Shown here: positions 8,459 to 18,146 of the stretch, in pieces
Layout of the letters: each line of letters starts with the position of its first letter
Numbering within the stretch: position 1 is the first letter of the stretch
Source: an uncultured Verrucomicrobiota bacterium
GTDB taxonomy: Bacteria; Verrucomicrobiota; Kiritimatiellia; RFP12; UBA1067
NCBI GenBank assembly: GCA_945613785.1
Contig: CALZAJ010000003.1
Location: 1 to 34,994, forward strand
DNA: 34,994 nucleotides
Direction: 5' to 3'
The notes under the pieces: generated by a model
Database searches by the model: none
What the model was told of the DNA's origin: nothing
Seen by the model: the letters and a program-made list of their open reading frames with translations, nothing else
Program-made: the position numbers and the translations under genes

Positions 8459-11400
8459 CTATTCGGTACGCTCCGCCTCAATCGGGAAAGACCCGTACTT
8501 CTTTATCGTGCCGGTTGCCAACAGACGCCCGCCGACCAGGAAACCTTGCACTTTCACGGTGTCGTACTTGAGCCGTCCGTCGGCAAGATAATAAAGTTTG
8601 AACGAGCCAGACACCGCAGCCGTGCGCGCGGTAAACTTGAGTTTGAGCGCCGAAAGATTGGCCGGGGGTTTGTTCGCGGACGTTACGAGCTTGAGCGCGC
8701 CCGTTGCGCGATCCGCCGATACGCGCCCGGAAGTGCGCGGCACCGACACTTTCCCGCGAACAACCGCAAAGTCTTCCGGCACTAACGCCACGCCATCAAC
8801 CGTTTCTTCATAAGAATTATAGCGAGGAATGTCGTAGACCAGCGAGTATTGTCCGTCTTCCGGCGCGGACACGCGCTCGACAAGCAAAGGCTGCCAGTTT
8901 TCTTCGGTCAGCGCCGCAATCTCCGCCGCGTCGCCATCGAGCCAGAAGACGAAGCCGAAATTGACGGACCGCTTGGAGTAGACGACGGGCACGGCGAAGC
9001 GATCGTCTTCGCCAAGAACTCCTTGCGTCGAAAGCGAAACCCGCGTTCCGTCGGGCAGCGTCCCAGAAACCTTGGTTTTCCCATAGCGGCCGATGGTGAG
9101 CGAAAGCCCTGCCAGCCCATTGCCCGTATCGAACAGGCAAAGCCAGTTGCCGAGGGGCATTTTCGCGACACGGGCTTTTTCCACTGCCGATTTCGAGCGC
9201 GAAAAATCTTCCGCCGCCTGGACGGAATACGATCCGTAATTCCCAAGCACGGCACGGTCGGTGAAGATCACTCCCGATTCGTCGAGCGGATACTCGTCCG
9301 CTCCGGCAACAAATCCGCCGCGGACGGTAGTTCTGCGCTCGCCGATTTTCGTTACGTAAATCGTGGTTTTAACTGTCCGCCCCGCATTTGCCTTCGTGGT
9401 CTTGGCCGCAATCAATCCGGCGATTTTGCCATCCTTCTCGATCCAGCCGTTAAAGGTGGCGGCGTAAGACGTGTCAACGGGCGCGACGGATTCGAGCGAA
9501 TACAGAACACGCTCGGTGCTATTCGTTTCGGACGGCACCTCTTCTTCGGGCGGTGGCTCTTCCACGGGTGGAAGGTCTTCCTCGGGCGGATCGACCGGCG
9601 ACGGATCGACCGGCGGCGGGTTGACTGGCGGCGGATTGGATCCGCCCCCTTCAGGCGGCGTTGGAGGCTCGGGCTCCTTCAATGTAAGCTTTGCCGACAT
9701 CGATTCAATCTGCTCGTAGTTCGTCTCGTCGCCGCTGAAACTTGCCGTGACGACATAAACGCCCGCCGCGACGCGTTCGTTGCCCGAATAGCTAACGCTC
9801 ACGCCCTCGGGCAAACTTCCCTTAATAAAAAGAGAATGCTGCTTGCCGTCAACCTCGAACGTGGCGTCGGTGAAAACAACCTTGCTCATATCATAGGCGG
9901 CCTTGGCAATCGACCAGGTGCGCACGATTGCGTTAGTGGTAAGATCGGGCCAGCGCGAATACGCGCCCAGTTCGATCGTCGCGGTGTAGGTGCCGGCGTT
10001 GGTGGCGGCGAGCACGCCTGCTGCCGAACAGCTCGAATCGATTGCGACGCCCTGTTGCTCCGCGCCGGTATAGACGAGATTGGTGGAAAGCTGCGGCCAG
10101 GCAATTATCCCCCACTTCTCGGGATGGAACGCGATATCGGGCGTAATCGTCAGCGCCGACTGAATCTGCGGCAGCGGCGCGTAGCCTTCCTCCCGCTGGA
10201 ACTCGGCAACCACATCGTAATAGCCGGCCGCTCTCTGGAAGTTGTTGCTGTAGACGATGTTGGTAACCCCGACCGGCCAGCAGGCCCTGTCGATGTAATT
10301 CGAAAAGACATTGCCGTTTTCATAAAACTCGTTGTCCGCAAATTCGGGTGCGACAAAAGTTTCGCTCAAGCCCTCGTCAGGAATCCAGCGGATGTTGTCT
10401 AACCAGACTTTATAGTCGGAACTGCTACTAATAGAATCATTCCAGATTTTCCATGCAAAAGTACTGCATGTCGCGCTATCGATTTTTTGCGTAACCGTTG
10501 TCCATTTGCCGACCGAGGGAGATGGTGGGCTGAAACCCGAGACTCTACTTCCGTTTTCGCCGAAAAGATAAAAGAAGGTTGGTTTGTTACCACCGGTGGA
10601 CTCCTTCCAGTCGAAAATCAATTTCCCATTCCCAGGGACGTTGCCGGAAATGATCGCGTCACTTTCTATGTTCGAGGCCAAAATCGACGAACCGCCGTGG
10701 GTGGATTCGTTCGTATCGATCGACCAGCATGAACCGACAGGTTCATTAAGGAGAATGAAAGTGTCGACGGCCTGCATCCAGTCCGAACGCGCATCGCTCC
10801 AGACGGCATAAAGTTCAACGACTTCATCTTCGGCTGCAATGTCGGAGGCAAGCTCGGCGCCGTCGGCTAATTCGACGCTCCCCGTCGGCGAGGTCGCCCA
10901 ACCGGAGAAGACGTAACCATCCTTGGCGAAAGTGCATTTCTTAAGTTTGTTGGTGGTGCAGCCTACGGAGAAAGACTGCATAAACATCGTGTTGTGGCCG
11001 CCGTTGGGGTGGAAGCGGACGCGATAGGCCGAAGCCGACCAGACGGCTTTCAACACAATCTCCGCCGCGTCGACGCCATCCATGATCATGATATTCGCGC
11101 CGTCGGCAAAGGCAATATCGACGCCATTGGTAGTCCACCCCAGAAACTCGCGCGAATTGAATTGGAATGCGTTGGCGGGCAATTTGGCCGACGTCCCATA
11201 ACGAACCTGCATTGCCGGCATCTCGCCGATGCCGCCGTTGGAATCGAAGCGGACGGAATACGCCCCTTCCGACCAGACAGCCTGAAGTTCGAGCTCGGCA
11301 CCATTTATGTCGGTCAGGTTTTTCACCGTCTCGCCATCGTCATAAGTGCCGCCGCCGGAGATTGTCCATCTCAGAAACTCGCGCGTGCCGTATTCAAACC

Positions 11401-12607
11401 CGACCGGCGGCAGATTCGTGGGCGTATCGTAGAACAGCACCAAATCGTCCATCTTGCCCGCCGCGCCGCCTGGATTGAAACGGATAGTATAGCTGTTCGC
11501 CGCATAAACCGCTCTGATGATCTTGTCCGCGATGATTTCATCAAAGTCTGCGTCCCACTTCTCGAAGTGGTAGCCCTTGGGTACGGTGGCAATCGGGGAT
11601 GTAGCCGCATAGCCCTCCTTCACCTTGTCAATCACGTTAGTCGATGCGCCTGTCTCGGTTTTGAAGCGGAACTCGACATCATAGACTTTACGCTCGCGCC
11701 ATTGGGCGTAAAGCGTTGTGAAATCGATATCGCTGGCAGTTACGGTATCGCCATTCGAGATAATAGCCCCGCCGGAAGGATAGGGCGACCAGCCAACGAA
11801 ATATTCATCGTTAGGCGGCGTGGGCTCCGGCAATGAATACTTCTCGCCGATTCGTACGACTATGTTTTGGGGACTCACCTTGCCACCTTGCGGAGCAAGC
11901 GCCACCTGAACGGCGCGCTTTTCCCAGATCGCGTAAAGCGTAACCGTGCCGTTCGTCGTCGCACCAAATTTCTCGCCGGCCTTGTCTAGCTCCTGGCCGG
12001 TGGTGAAGTCGGCTTTGACGGCTGCTTTGGAAGTAGACCAGCCGGCGATTTCCCAGCCCTTGCGGATAGACGAATTTTCCCAGGCTTCGATGCGCTCGGC
12101 CATATCGTCGCCTGCAGCCACGACCACGACATCGGTATAGACAACGCCCTTGGGTCCGTAAGCCGCAGTAAAATTGCCGACGTTGGGATTGTAGACGATG
12201 TCGTATTTGAGGGGCGAGAACACCGGCGAGAGATAAAGCGACGAACCCCAAAGCGGAGATTCGTCTTTATCCCACTCAACTTTTATCGTGTAGCCGGAAT
12301 ATGATTTTTTGATTCGCTCGTCCGGAATCGACGACAAGGTGGTTCCAGACCACGTCAAACCGTCCCACAAAATCCATTGATCGAGAGCATAGCCCTTCGG
12401 CGGCACGGCGGCGATGCTGAACGAGAAGCTGGACGAAAGAAGCTGCGTTCCGTAAGGAGAAACGGTGGAGTTCACATTCGCTTCCATTGCCCGGTTCCCG
12501 TCCAAGAAATAATACGGCTGGGTGACGGTTATTTGGGTTGTCGCCGCGTTGGCGATGATCCCCGTAACAGCGAACACAAAAACGAACGAATGTTTTCTCA
12601 GATTCAT
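8459..12607 (-). CDS. Exported InlB B-repeat (Listeria-Bacteroides repeat) containing protein with Pro-rich linker and C-terminal repeat modules
   Basis: 1382 aa; signal peptide [22 protein letters not shown]; several repeats of the type YxVRFxxNGGxGxM...FxGWxT...ELxAVWS; linker [43 protein letters not shown]. Confidence 0.85.
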   Translation of the reverse strand: MNLRKHSFVFVFAVTGIIANAATTQITVTQPYYFLDGNRAMEANVNSTVSPYGTQLLSSSFSFSIAAVPPKGYALDQWILWDGLTWSGTTLSSIPDERIKKSYSGYTIKVEWDKDESPLWGSSLYLSPVFSPLKYDIVYNPNVGNFTAAYGPKGVVYTDVVVVAAGDDMAERIEAWENSSIRKGWEIAGWSTSKAAVKADFTTGQELDKAGEKFGATTNGTVTLYAIWEKRAVQVALAPQGGKVSPQNIVVRIGEKYSLPEPTPPNDEYFVGWSPYPSGGAIISNGDTVTASDIDFTTLYAQWRERKVYDVEFRFKTETGASTNVIDKVKEGYAATSPIATVPKGYHFEKWDADFDEIIADKIIRAVYAANSYTIRFNPGGAAGKMDDLVLFYDTPTNLPPVGFEYGTREFLRWTISGGGTYDDGETVKNLTDINGAELELQAVWSEGAYSVRFDSNGGIGEMPAMQVRYGTSAKLPANAFQFNSREFLGWTTNGVDIAFADGANIMIMDGVDAAEIVLKAVWSASAYRVRFHPNGGHNTMFMQSFSVGCTTNKLKKCTFAKDGYVFSGWATSPTGSVELADGAELASDIAAEDEVVELYAVWSDARSDWMQAVDTFILLNEPVGSCWSIDTNESTHGGSSILASNIESDAIISGNVPGNGKLIFDWKESTGGNKPTFFYLFGENGSRVSGFSPPSPSVGKWTTVTQKIDSATCSTFAWKIWNDSISSSSDYKVWLDNIRWIPDEGLSETFVAPEFADNEFYENGNVFSNYIDRACWPVGVTNIVYSNNFQRAAGYYDVVAEFQREEGYAPLPQIQSALTITPDIAFHPEKWGIIAWPQLSTNLVYTGAEQQGVAIDSSCSAAGVLAATNAGTYTATIELGAYSRWPDLTTNAIVRTWSIAKAAYDMSKVVFTDATFEVDGKQHSLFIKGSLPEGVSVSYSGNERVAAGVYVVTASFSGDETNYEQIESMSAKLTLKEPEPPTPPEGGGSNPPPVNPPPVDPSPVDPPEEDLPPVEEPPPEEEVPSETNSTERVLYSLESVAPVDTSYAATFNGWIEKDGKIAGLIAAKTTKANAGRTVKTTIYVTKIGERRTTVRGGFVAGADEYPLDESGVIFTDRAVLGNYGSYSVQAAEDFSRSKSAVEKARVAKMPLGNWLCLFDTGNGLAGLSLTIGRYGKTKVSGTLPDGTRVSLSTQGVLGEDDRFAVPVVYSKRSVNFGFVFWLDGDAAEIAALTEENWQPLLVERVSAPEDGQYSLVYDIPRYNSYEETVDGVALVPEDFAVVRGKVSVPRTSGRVSADRATGALKLVTSANKPPANLSALKLKFTARTAAVSGSFKLYYLADGRLKYDTVKVQGFLVGGRLLATGTIKKYGSFPIEAERTE
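9591..9635. repeat. 15-bp tandem repeat (3 units) encoding the Pro-rich linker
   Basis: + strand tcgaccggcgacgga / tcgaccggcggcggg / ttgactggcggcgga. Confidence 0.8.
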
Positions 12608-12633
12608 CCCCTTACCCCTTCCCTTTTCTGGAT

Positions 12634-14190
12634 TTATAGATTCTTGAGATCAAGCGCAAGCAGAAACTCGGGGTTCGACTTCGTTTTCTTCAACGAGTTA
12701 AGAACCGACTTCATGGCCGATTCAGCTCCAGCGTCGCTCAAGATGCGGCGCATGCCCCAGGTCTTCTCGAGTTCCATCGGATCAAGGAGGAGATCCTCCT
12801 TGCGCGTGCCGGACTTGTCGACGTCGATAGCCGGGAAGATACGCTTGTCCGCGAGACCGCGGTCCAGGACGATTTCCATATTGCCCGTGCCCTTGAACTC
12901 CTCGAAGATCACTTCGTCCATGCGCGAGCCGGTATCGATGAGACCCGTTGCGATGATCGTGAGCGAACCGCCGCCTTCGATGTTGCGGGCCGCGCCGAAG
13001 AAACGCTTCGGACGGTGCATCGCCATCGCGTCCACACCACCCGTGAGAATCTTGCCGGAGTGAGGCTGGACCGTGTTGTACGCACGGGCCATACGGGTGA
13101 TGGAGTCGAGGAGGATGACCACGTCGCGTCCGTTCTCGACCTGACGCTTGGACATCTCAATGACCATCTCGGCGACGTTCACGTGGTGCTGGGGCTCTTC
13201 ATCGAAGGTCGACGAAAGGACCATTGCCTTGGTGTTACGCTGCATGTCCGTCACTTCCTCAGGACGTTCGTCGATGAGGAGGATGATGAGCATCGCCTCC
13301 GGATGGTTCGCCGTAATCGCATTCGCCATCTTCTGGAGCAAGACCGTCTTACCGACGCGCGGCGGCGCGATGATGAGTCCGCGCTGACCGAAGCCGATCG
13401 GCGTGAAGAGGTCGATGACGCGCGTCGAGTATTCCGTCGGCTCCGTCTCGAGAATAATGCGACGGGTCGGGAAGGTCGCCGTCAGGTTTTCGAAATGGAC
13501 AACGCGGGCAGCCACAGAAGGCTCCTTGCCGTTGACGGTGTTCACATTGCCGAGACAGAAGAACCGGTCACGGTCGCGCGGGTCGCGAACAGGTCCCTCG
13601 ATGATATCACCCGTGCGAAGCGCGTGACGACGAATCTGCTGCTGGGTCACGAAGACGTCCTCCGGGCAGGCGAGGAAGTTGTTCTTCGCCGAACGGAGAA
13701 AGCCATGGCCTTCACGAACGATTTCAAGGCAACCGGACGCGAGAACCGCGCCACCCTTGGCGAGGTAAGAACGGATGGCCGCGAAAATGAGCTCGTGCTT
13801 CCGATAGGTTCCGAGCTCCTCGGGGTCCGCCCCCGGCATCATGCGATCGACAATCTGAGGGGCCGGCCAAGTCTGGATATCGGCCAGACGAAATTCAGGG
13901 AGCGACGGATCGCGATTGGCATTGGACGCTTCCTCGGGCTGCGCCGCGCGCGGCTCGGTCGGCAACGGCGCGTTCAAAAGAGGATTCACCGACTCGGCAC
14001 CATTGCCGCCGCGGATCGGCGAATTGTTCTTCTGCTGGGAACGGTGCGGCTGGCGCTTGTGGAACTGCTTCTTCTGATTCTGCTGTCCGCCGCCGCCATT
14101 GCCACCCTGAGACTGAGCCGGCGGATTGGCCGGAGGGGTGGAACGGGCTGGCTTTGCACTCTGTGCGAAAACGTCGAATTCTTCTGCCAT
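12634..14190 (-). CDS. rho: Transcription termination factor Rho with low-complexity N-terminal extension
   Basis: 518 aa; PIGFGQRGLIIAPPRVGKTVLLQKMA, LIDERPEEVTDM, DSITRMARAYNTV, TGGVDAMAMHRPKRFFGAARNIEGGGSLTIIATGLIDTGSRMDEVIFEEFKGTGNMEI are Rho signatures. Confidence 0.97.
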   Translation of the reverse strand: MAEEFDVFAQSAKPARSTPPANPPAQSQGGNGGGGQQNQKKQFHKRQPHRSQQKNNSPIRGGNGAESVNPLLNAPLPTEPRAAQPEEASNANRDPSLPEFRLADIQTWPAPQIVDRMMPGADPEELGTYRKHELIFAAIRSYLAKGGAVLASGCLEIVREGHGFLRSAKNNFLACPEDVFVTQQQIRRHALRTGDIIEGPVRDPRDRDRFFCLGNVNTVNGKEPSVAARVVHFENLTATFPTRRIILETEPTEYSTRVIDLFTPIGFGQRGLIIAPPRVGKTVLLQKMANAITANHPEAMLIILLIDERPEEVTDMQRNTKAMVLSSTFDEEPQHHVNVAEMVIEMSKRQVENGRDVVILLDSITRMARAYNTVQPHSGKILTGGVDAMAMHRPKRFFGAARNIEGGGSLTIIATGLIDTGSRMDEVIFEEFKGTGNMEIVLDRGLADKRIFPAIDVDKSGTRKEDLLLDPMELEKTWGMRRILSDAGAESAMKSVLNSLKKTKSNPEFLLALDLKNL

Positions 14191-14223
14191 AGCGATATTT
14201 ATCTAGTTGGAGGGTTAATGGAC

Positions 14224-14754
14224 TCAAGACCGTGATTTCAGCCAGTCGACGAAAGCTACGGCTTGAGCGCGTAGTTCTTCGGCAGTGCCGTCGTTCCTGA
14301 TCACATAGTGGGATTTTTCGGCCTTTTCCTCGACTGGCAACTGGGCTGCCAGACGGGCTTCGGCCTCATCGCGCGAATAGCCGCGCTTCGTCATCATGCG
14401 GGAGATTTGGTTCTCACGTGAAGATGCGATGCAACAAATTATATCATAATCCGACTGCCATTGCACCTCGAAGAGCAATGGAATGACGGCCAGGCGAAGA
14501 CGTCCGTTCGTCGATGTAACATTCAGAAAGGAGGAAATCTCCTCCCTCACCAGGGGGTGAAGCCACGCCTCAAGGGCCTTCCGCTTGATGGGATCGCCGA
14601 ACACCTCCGCGGCAATCCGCTTACGTTCAGCAGGGTTGGGAATCAATTGATGAACAACGTCATCGGCATCGATTGTCTCAATGCCGAGTTCGTTCAGAAA
14701 AGAGGAAAGGAGGGATTTGCCGCAGGCAATCCCCCCCGTAAGGCATATTCGCAT
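14224..14754 (-). CDS. coaE: Dephospho-CoA kinase
   Basis: 176 aa; MRICLTGGIACGKSLLSSFLNELGIETIDADDVVHQL P-loop and DADxxxH motif; HPLVREEI. Confidence 0.93.
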   Translation of the reverse strand: MRICLTGGIACGKSLLSSFLNELGIETIDADDVVHQLIPNPAERKRIAAEVFGDPIKRKALEAWLHPLVREEISSFLNVTSTNGRLRLAVIPLLFEVQWQSDYDIICCIASSRENQISRMMTKRGYSRDEAEARLAAQLPVEEKAEKSHYVIRNDGTAEELRAQAVAFVDWLKSRS

Positions 14755-14768
14755 ATGCTGAGCTTTGA

Positions 14769-17700
14769 TTAGTCCTCGCCCTCGGGCGCCGCCTTGACGT
14801 CGGCATCCGTCGTCTCGTTGGAGCTCATCGTGACCTCGCGGCCGCGAACATCGACAAGGCGTGTGGTGACGAACACCAGGAGGTTGCGCTTGGTCGTCTG
14901 CTCGGAGTGGCTGCGGAAGAGACGCCCGATGAACGGCAGGTCGCCGAGGAACGGAATCTTGTCGTCCATCGCCTTACGGTGCTCGGTGATGAGACCGCCC
15001 ATGACGATCGTGGCGCCAGGATAGACCGAAATCTTCGAGTTGATGTGGCGGGTGTGGAAGAACGGCTGTTCCATCGGCGCATCGTAATAGGTCATGTTCT
15101 TGTCACCCGAGGCGGAGAGGTTCTTCATCGCCTGCACTGCCGCGTCGCTCGCTTCGGTGACGATCATGTTCTTGAGCGCCGTGTCAATTGTCCCGCCGAC
15201 GGAAGCGATGATGTCGGAGAGACCAGTGAAGATCGTGCCGATACCTTCGAAACTCTGGAGCGAGCTGTTGCCGGTGAACGGAATCTTCATGCCGTAGTTC
15301 TTCCACGTCGGCTCGTCGACGACCTGGGTCTCGAGCTCGAGGTCAATGAGGTTGCCGTCATCGGTGAGCGTCGGGATGACACGGAGGATGACGCCGACTT
15401 CACGCATCGTGAATTCCTGCGGCTCGACGACTGCGAGAATCGCAGACTGGCTGCCGCCCGAGTTGCCGCCACCGTTGTTGGAGGAGCTCGACTGGAGCTG
15501 AACTTCGTAATCGGTCGGGTAGATGTATTCCGTGACGACCTTCATGACCGCTTCCTGACCAGACTGCGTGAGCACCTTCGGCGCGGAGAGAAGATCCGTG
15601 TCGCTGCGCTGCGAAAGCATGTGCAGGATCATGGAGAGGTCCGCACCGCCGAGGAACGCGTTGATGCGCATAAACTGGTCGTTCTGCGAATTCGATTCGC
15701 CGGAAATGTGGTTCGACAGCGTCGAAAGATAGCGCATGTTCGTGCCGTAGGCCGCGTCCCCACCGATGCCGTTGACGCCCACGCGCCCGTGGGAAGCCGA
15801 CCCGCTGCGAATCCACGAAGCACCGTTGGAATTAGCGTAGGTGGTCTTCGTTGAAGTAGAACTCGTCGAAGAACTCGTCGACGTGGATGTTGTCACCCCG
15901 CCGTTGTTGATAACGCCGCCGGTCGAAGTGGAGGAGCTGCCCGTGCCCGTAGAGCTGTCGGTGGTCGTCGTGGTCGAGCCCGAGGCCGAACCCCAGGTTC
16001 CGCCGCGCAGGCCCAACGCGCGGGAGACATGGCTGCCGAGGCCGAGTGTGTAGTCGCTGTTGAGAATCCATTCAAAACCGAGCGAATTGAGATCTTCCTG
16101 GCAAACTTCGACGAAGCGCGTCTCAATCTCGATGAGCTTGGGATCGGCGTTCATTTCCGTCAGGGCCTTCTCGAGTTCGGCGAGGTTCTCATACGTGTTC
16201 TTCACGCGGAGCTTGCCGATTGTCTTGATGTACATGATCGAGGAGCCATCGGGCCATTCCACGCCGAGGAGCTTGAAGAACTCCTTCCAGTCGCGGCTCT
16301 GGTTGCCGTCGCTGTCGTCATCCTTGCTGGAGCTACGGGTCACGAAGCCGCTAGACTGCATCTCCTTCATTTCGGAGGAAGCGGTGTCCATGCGCTCCAT
16401 GAAGGCCGCCACGACAGGATAGCTGCGGGTGACCATCTCCTCAGTCGACATGCCCTTCTCCATGACGAGCACGATCGAATCCTGAACCTTGAACTTGTAG
16501 TTAACGGATTCGCAGACGAGCTTGAGAGCATCGAAGAAGGTGATGTCGCTCGCGGTGATCATCGGGATGACCGGAACGCCAGCCTGATCGGAGGAGCCTT
16601 CAGACTCTTCATCTTCGCCGCCAAAGCCATCGGACTCCTCGGAGGCCGCAGCCGACGCCGCATTGCGGAGCGTGTCAGGCGTCTTCAGCATGAAGTTAAA
16701 GCCGCGTTGATCAACCGGGAGATCCGGACGGTCGAAGTCACGGGACGCGCTGCGGAAGAAGTCAACCGCATCGATGATCGTCGCCGGCGGCTTGAACGAG
16801 ATGGACGGAAGACGCATCTCCTTCATACGCTTGATGATGCTCTGCTCGAGCGCACGCTCAGGATCGTTGTCGAGCGGACGCTTGACCGTCTGGCTCTTGA
16901 TCTGCTCAAGTTCCTGCGCGTTGGGCGCGTAGACCGGACGCCACGCCTTGTCGACATCGGCAATCATTCCGTCGCGCGCGGCCTTGCGCTCGAGTTGGTA
17001 GATCGTACGGCGCTTCTTCTGAATCTTGTCGCGGAGACGGAGCGCCTCCTGATTGTACTTGTCCTGAACGAGAACGAGTTCGCACTCGTCAAGCGCACGG
17101 TCGAGCTCGCGGGTCGCAAAAAGCTGGCTGGAACGCTTGAGGTGCTGCTGGATCTTCGCACGGTTGGCCTTGTAATCCTCGTCGTTACGACGATGCGTCA
17201 CTTCAGAGACGTCAATCTTGCTGGCTTCCGGATCATCGGCGGCCAACCAGGCTTCGAGCTGACGGCGGGCCTTCGGATGACGCTTGGCAACAGCCTTCTC
17301 CATCAGCTTGATGGCGCGGGCGCGGCGGCCAGTGGAGTCTTCCTGAATCGCGGCATGATAGAGACCGGCGGCAATGCCGTTCGCGCACTCCTTGCGGAGG
17401 TGCTGCATCGCCGGCTTGTCGTTCAGGAGCTTGTCAGCGATCGTGTAGTGACGGGTCGCTTCAATGAATTCTTCAGCGGCCATCGCGCTACGGGCGAGCT
17501 CGACTTCGCGCATCGCCTCAGTATCGAAGGCCCTACGGCGCAATTCTTCAGTCGTACGGAGGTTTTCAATGAGTTCGGCATCCGGACCCGTGTAACGCGG
17601 AGTGGCCGGTTTAACAACCGCAGGCGTCTCAGCCACCGCGACAGGGGTTTCCTCGGCCACAACGGCAGGAGTTCCCTCGGCCACCGCAGGCGTTTCGGCA

Positions 17701-18089
17701 ACGGTCGCCGCCGGGGTTTGCTGTTCGGACTGAAGGTCATTCAAAAGCGAGAGAACGCCATCGTCGGCCTCATCCTTCTTCTCCGCGACTGCGGGGACCT
17801 CGGCAGGCTTCTCTTCGGCGACCTCAGCAGCCGGCTCCTCCGCGGCTTCAGCCTCGGCAGCGGGTTCCTCCTTGGCCTCTTCCTCGGCCGCAGCCTCGGG
17901 TTGAGACGCCTCCTCTGCAGGCGCAACTTCGCCATTCTTCTCTGTCTCGGCCGCAGCGGCCTGCTTGGAAGAATCGCCCTCGAGATCCTTCAAAAGATCG
18001 ACGAGATCGTCTTGGGCATTGACGGTTTGACCGATGGCGACAAATGCCATCGTCGCGCTAACTGCAACCAGATTCCTCAAGTTCATCAT
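14769..18089 (-). CDS. Type II/IV secretion secretin (GspD/PilQ-like), Amuc_1098-like
   Basis: C-terminal secretin signature IVMGGLITEHRKAMDDKIPFLGDLPFIGRLFRSHSEQTTKRNLLVFVTTRLV; Ala/Glu-rich N-terminus and TPR-like region. The ORF track starts at GTG 18098, but AAGGAG (18101-18106) fits ATG 18089 better. Confidence 0.9.
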   Translation of the reverse strand: MMNLRNLVAVSATMAFVAIGQTVNAQDDLVDLLKDLEGDSSKQAAAAETEKNGEVAPAEEASQPEAAAEEEAKEEPAAEAEAAEEPAAEVAEEKPAEVPAVAEKKDEADDGVLSLLNDLQSEQQTPAATVAETPAVAEGTPAVVAEETPVAVAETPAVVKPATPRYTGPDAELIENLRTTEELRRRAFDTEAMREVELARSAMAAEEFIEATRHYTIADKLLNDKPAMQHLRKECANGIAAGLYHAAIQEDSTGRRARAIKLMEKAVAKRHPKARRQLEAWLAADDPEASKIDVSEVTHRRNDEDYKANRAKIQQHLKRSSQLFATRELDRALDECELVLVQDKYNQEALRLRDKIQKKRRTIYQLERKAARDGMIADVDKAWRPVYAPNAQELEQIKSQTVKRPLDNDPERALEQSIIKRMKEMRLPSISFKPPATIIDAVDFFRSASRDFDRPDLPVDQRGFNFMLKTPDTLRNAASAAASEESDGFGGEDEESEGSSDQAGVPVIPMITASDITFFDALKLVCESVNYKFKVQDSIVLVMEKGMSTEEMVTRSYPVVAAFMERMDTASSEMKEMQSSGFVTRSSSKDDDSDGNQSRDWKEFFKLLGVEWPDGSSIMYIKTIGKLRVKNTYENLAELEKALTEMNADPKLIEIETRFVEVCQEDLNSLGFEWILNSDYTLGLGSHVSRALGLRGGTWGSASGSTTTTTDSSTGTGSSSTSTGGVINNGGVTTSTSTSSSTSSTSTKTTYANSNGASWIRSGSASHGRVGVNGIGGDAAYGTNMRYLSTLSNHISGESNSQNDQFMRINAFLGGADLSMILHMLSQRSDTDLLSAPKVLTQSGQEAVMKVVTEYIYPTDYEVQLQSSSSNNGGGNSGGSQSAILAVVEPQEFTMREVGVILRVIPTLTDDGNLIDLELETQVVDEPTWKNYGMKIPFTGNSSLQSFEGIGTIFTGLSDIIASVGGTIDTALKNMIVTEASDAAVQAMKNLSASGDKNMTYYDAPMEQPFFHTRHINSKISVYPGATIVMGGLITEHRKAMDDKIPFLGDLPFIGRLFRSHSEQTTKRNLLVFVTTRLVDVRGREVTMSSNETTDADVKAAPEGED

Positions 18090-18117
18090 ATCGAGCACTG
18101 CTCCTTGATTTTGAAAT

Positions 18118-18146
18118 ATTATACCGAAATTTTAGTTACTGTTCAA
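18118..18146 (-). promoter_or_regulatory. Candidate sigma70-type promoter for the secretin gene
   Basis: Minus strand TTGAAC (18141-18146) - 17 nt - TATAAT (18118-18123), upstream of SD AAGGAG and ATG 18089. Confidence 0.55.

Noticed and set aside
14457-14480. CCATTGC/GCAATGG inverted repeat in coaE
   Set aside because: 7-bp arms in coding sequence, no supporting context.
14731-14737. G7 homopolymer (C7 on + strand) in the coaE P-loop codons as a phase-variation tract
   Set aside because: Short tract in a presumably essential gene; explained by Thr-Gly-Gly codons ACG GGG GGG.
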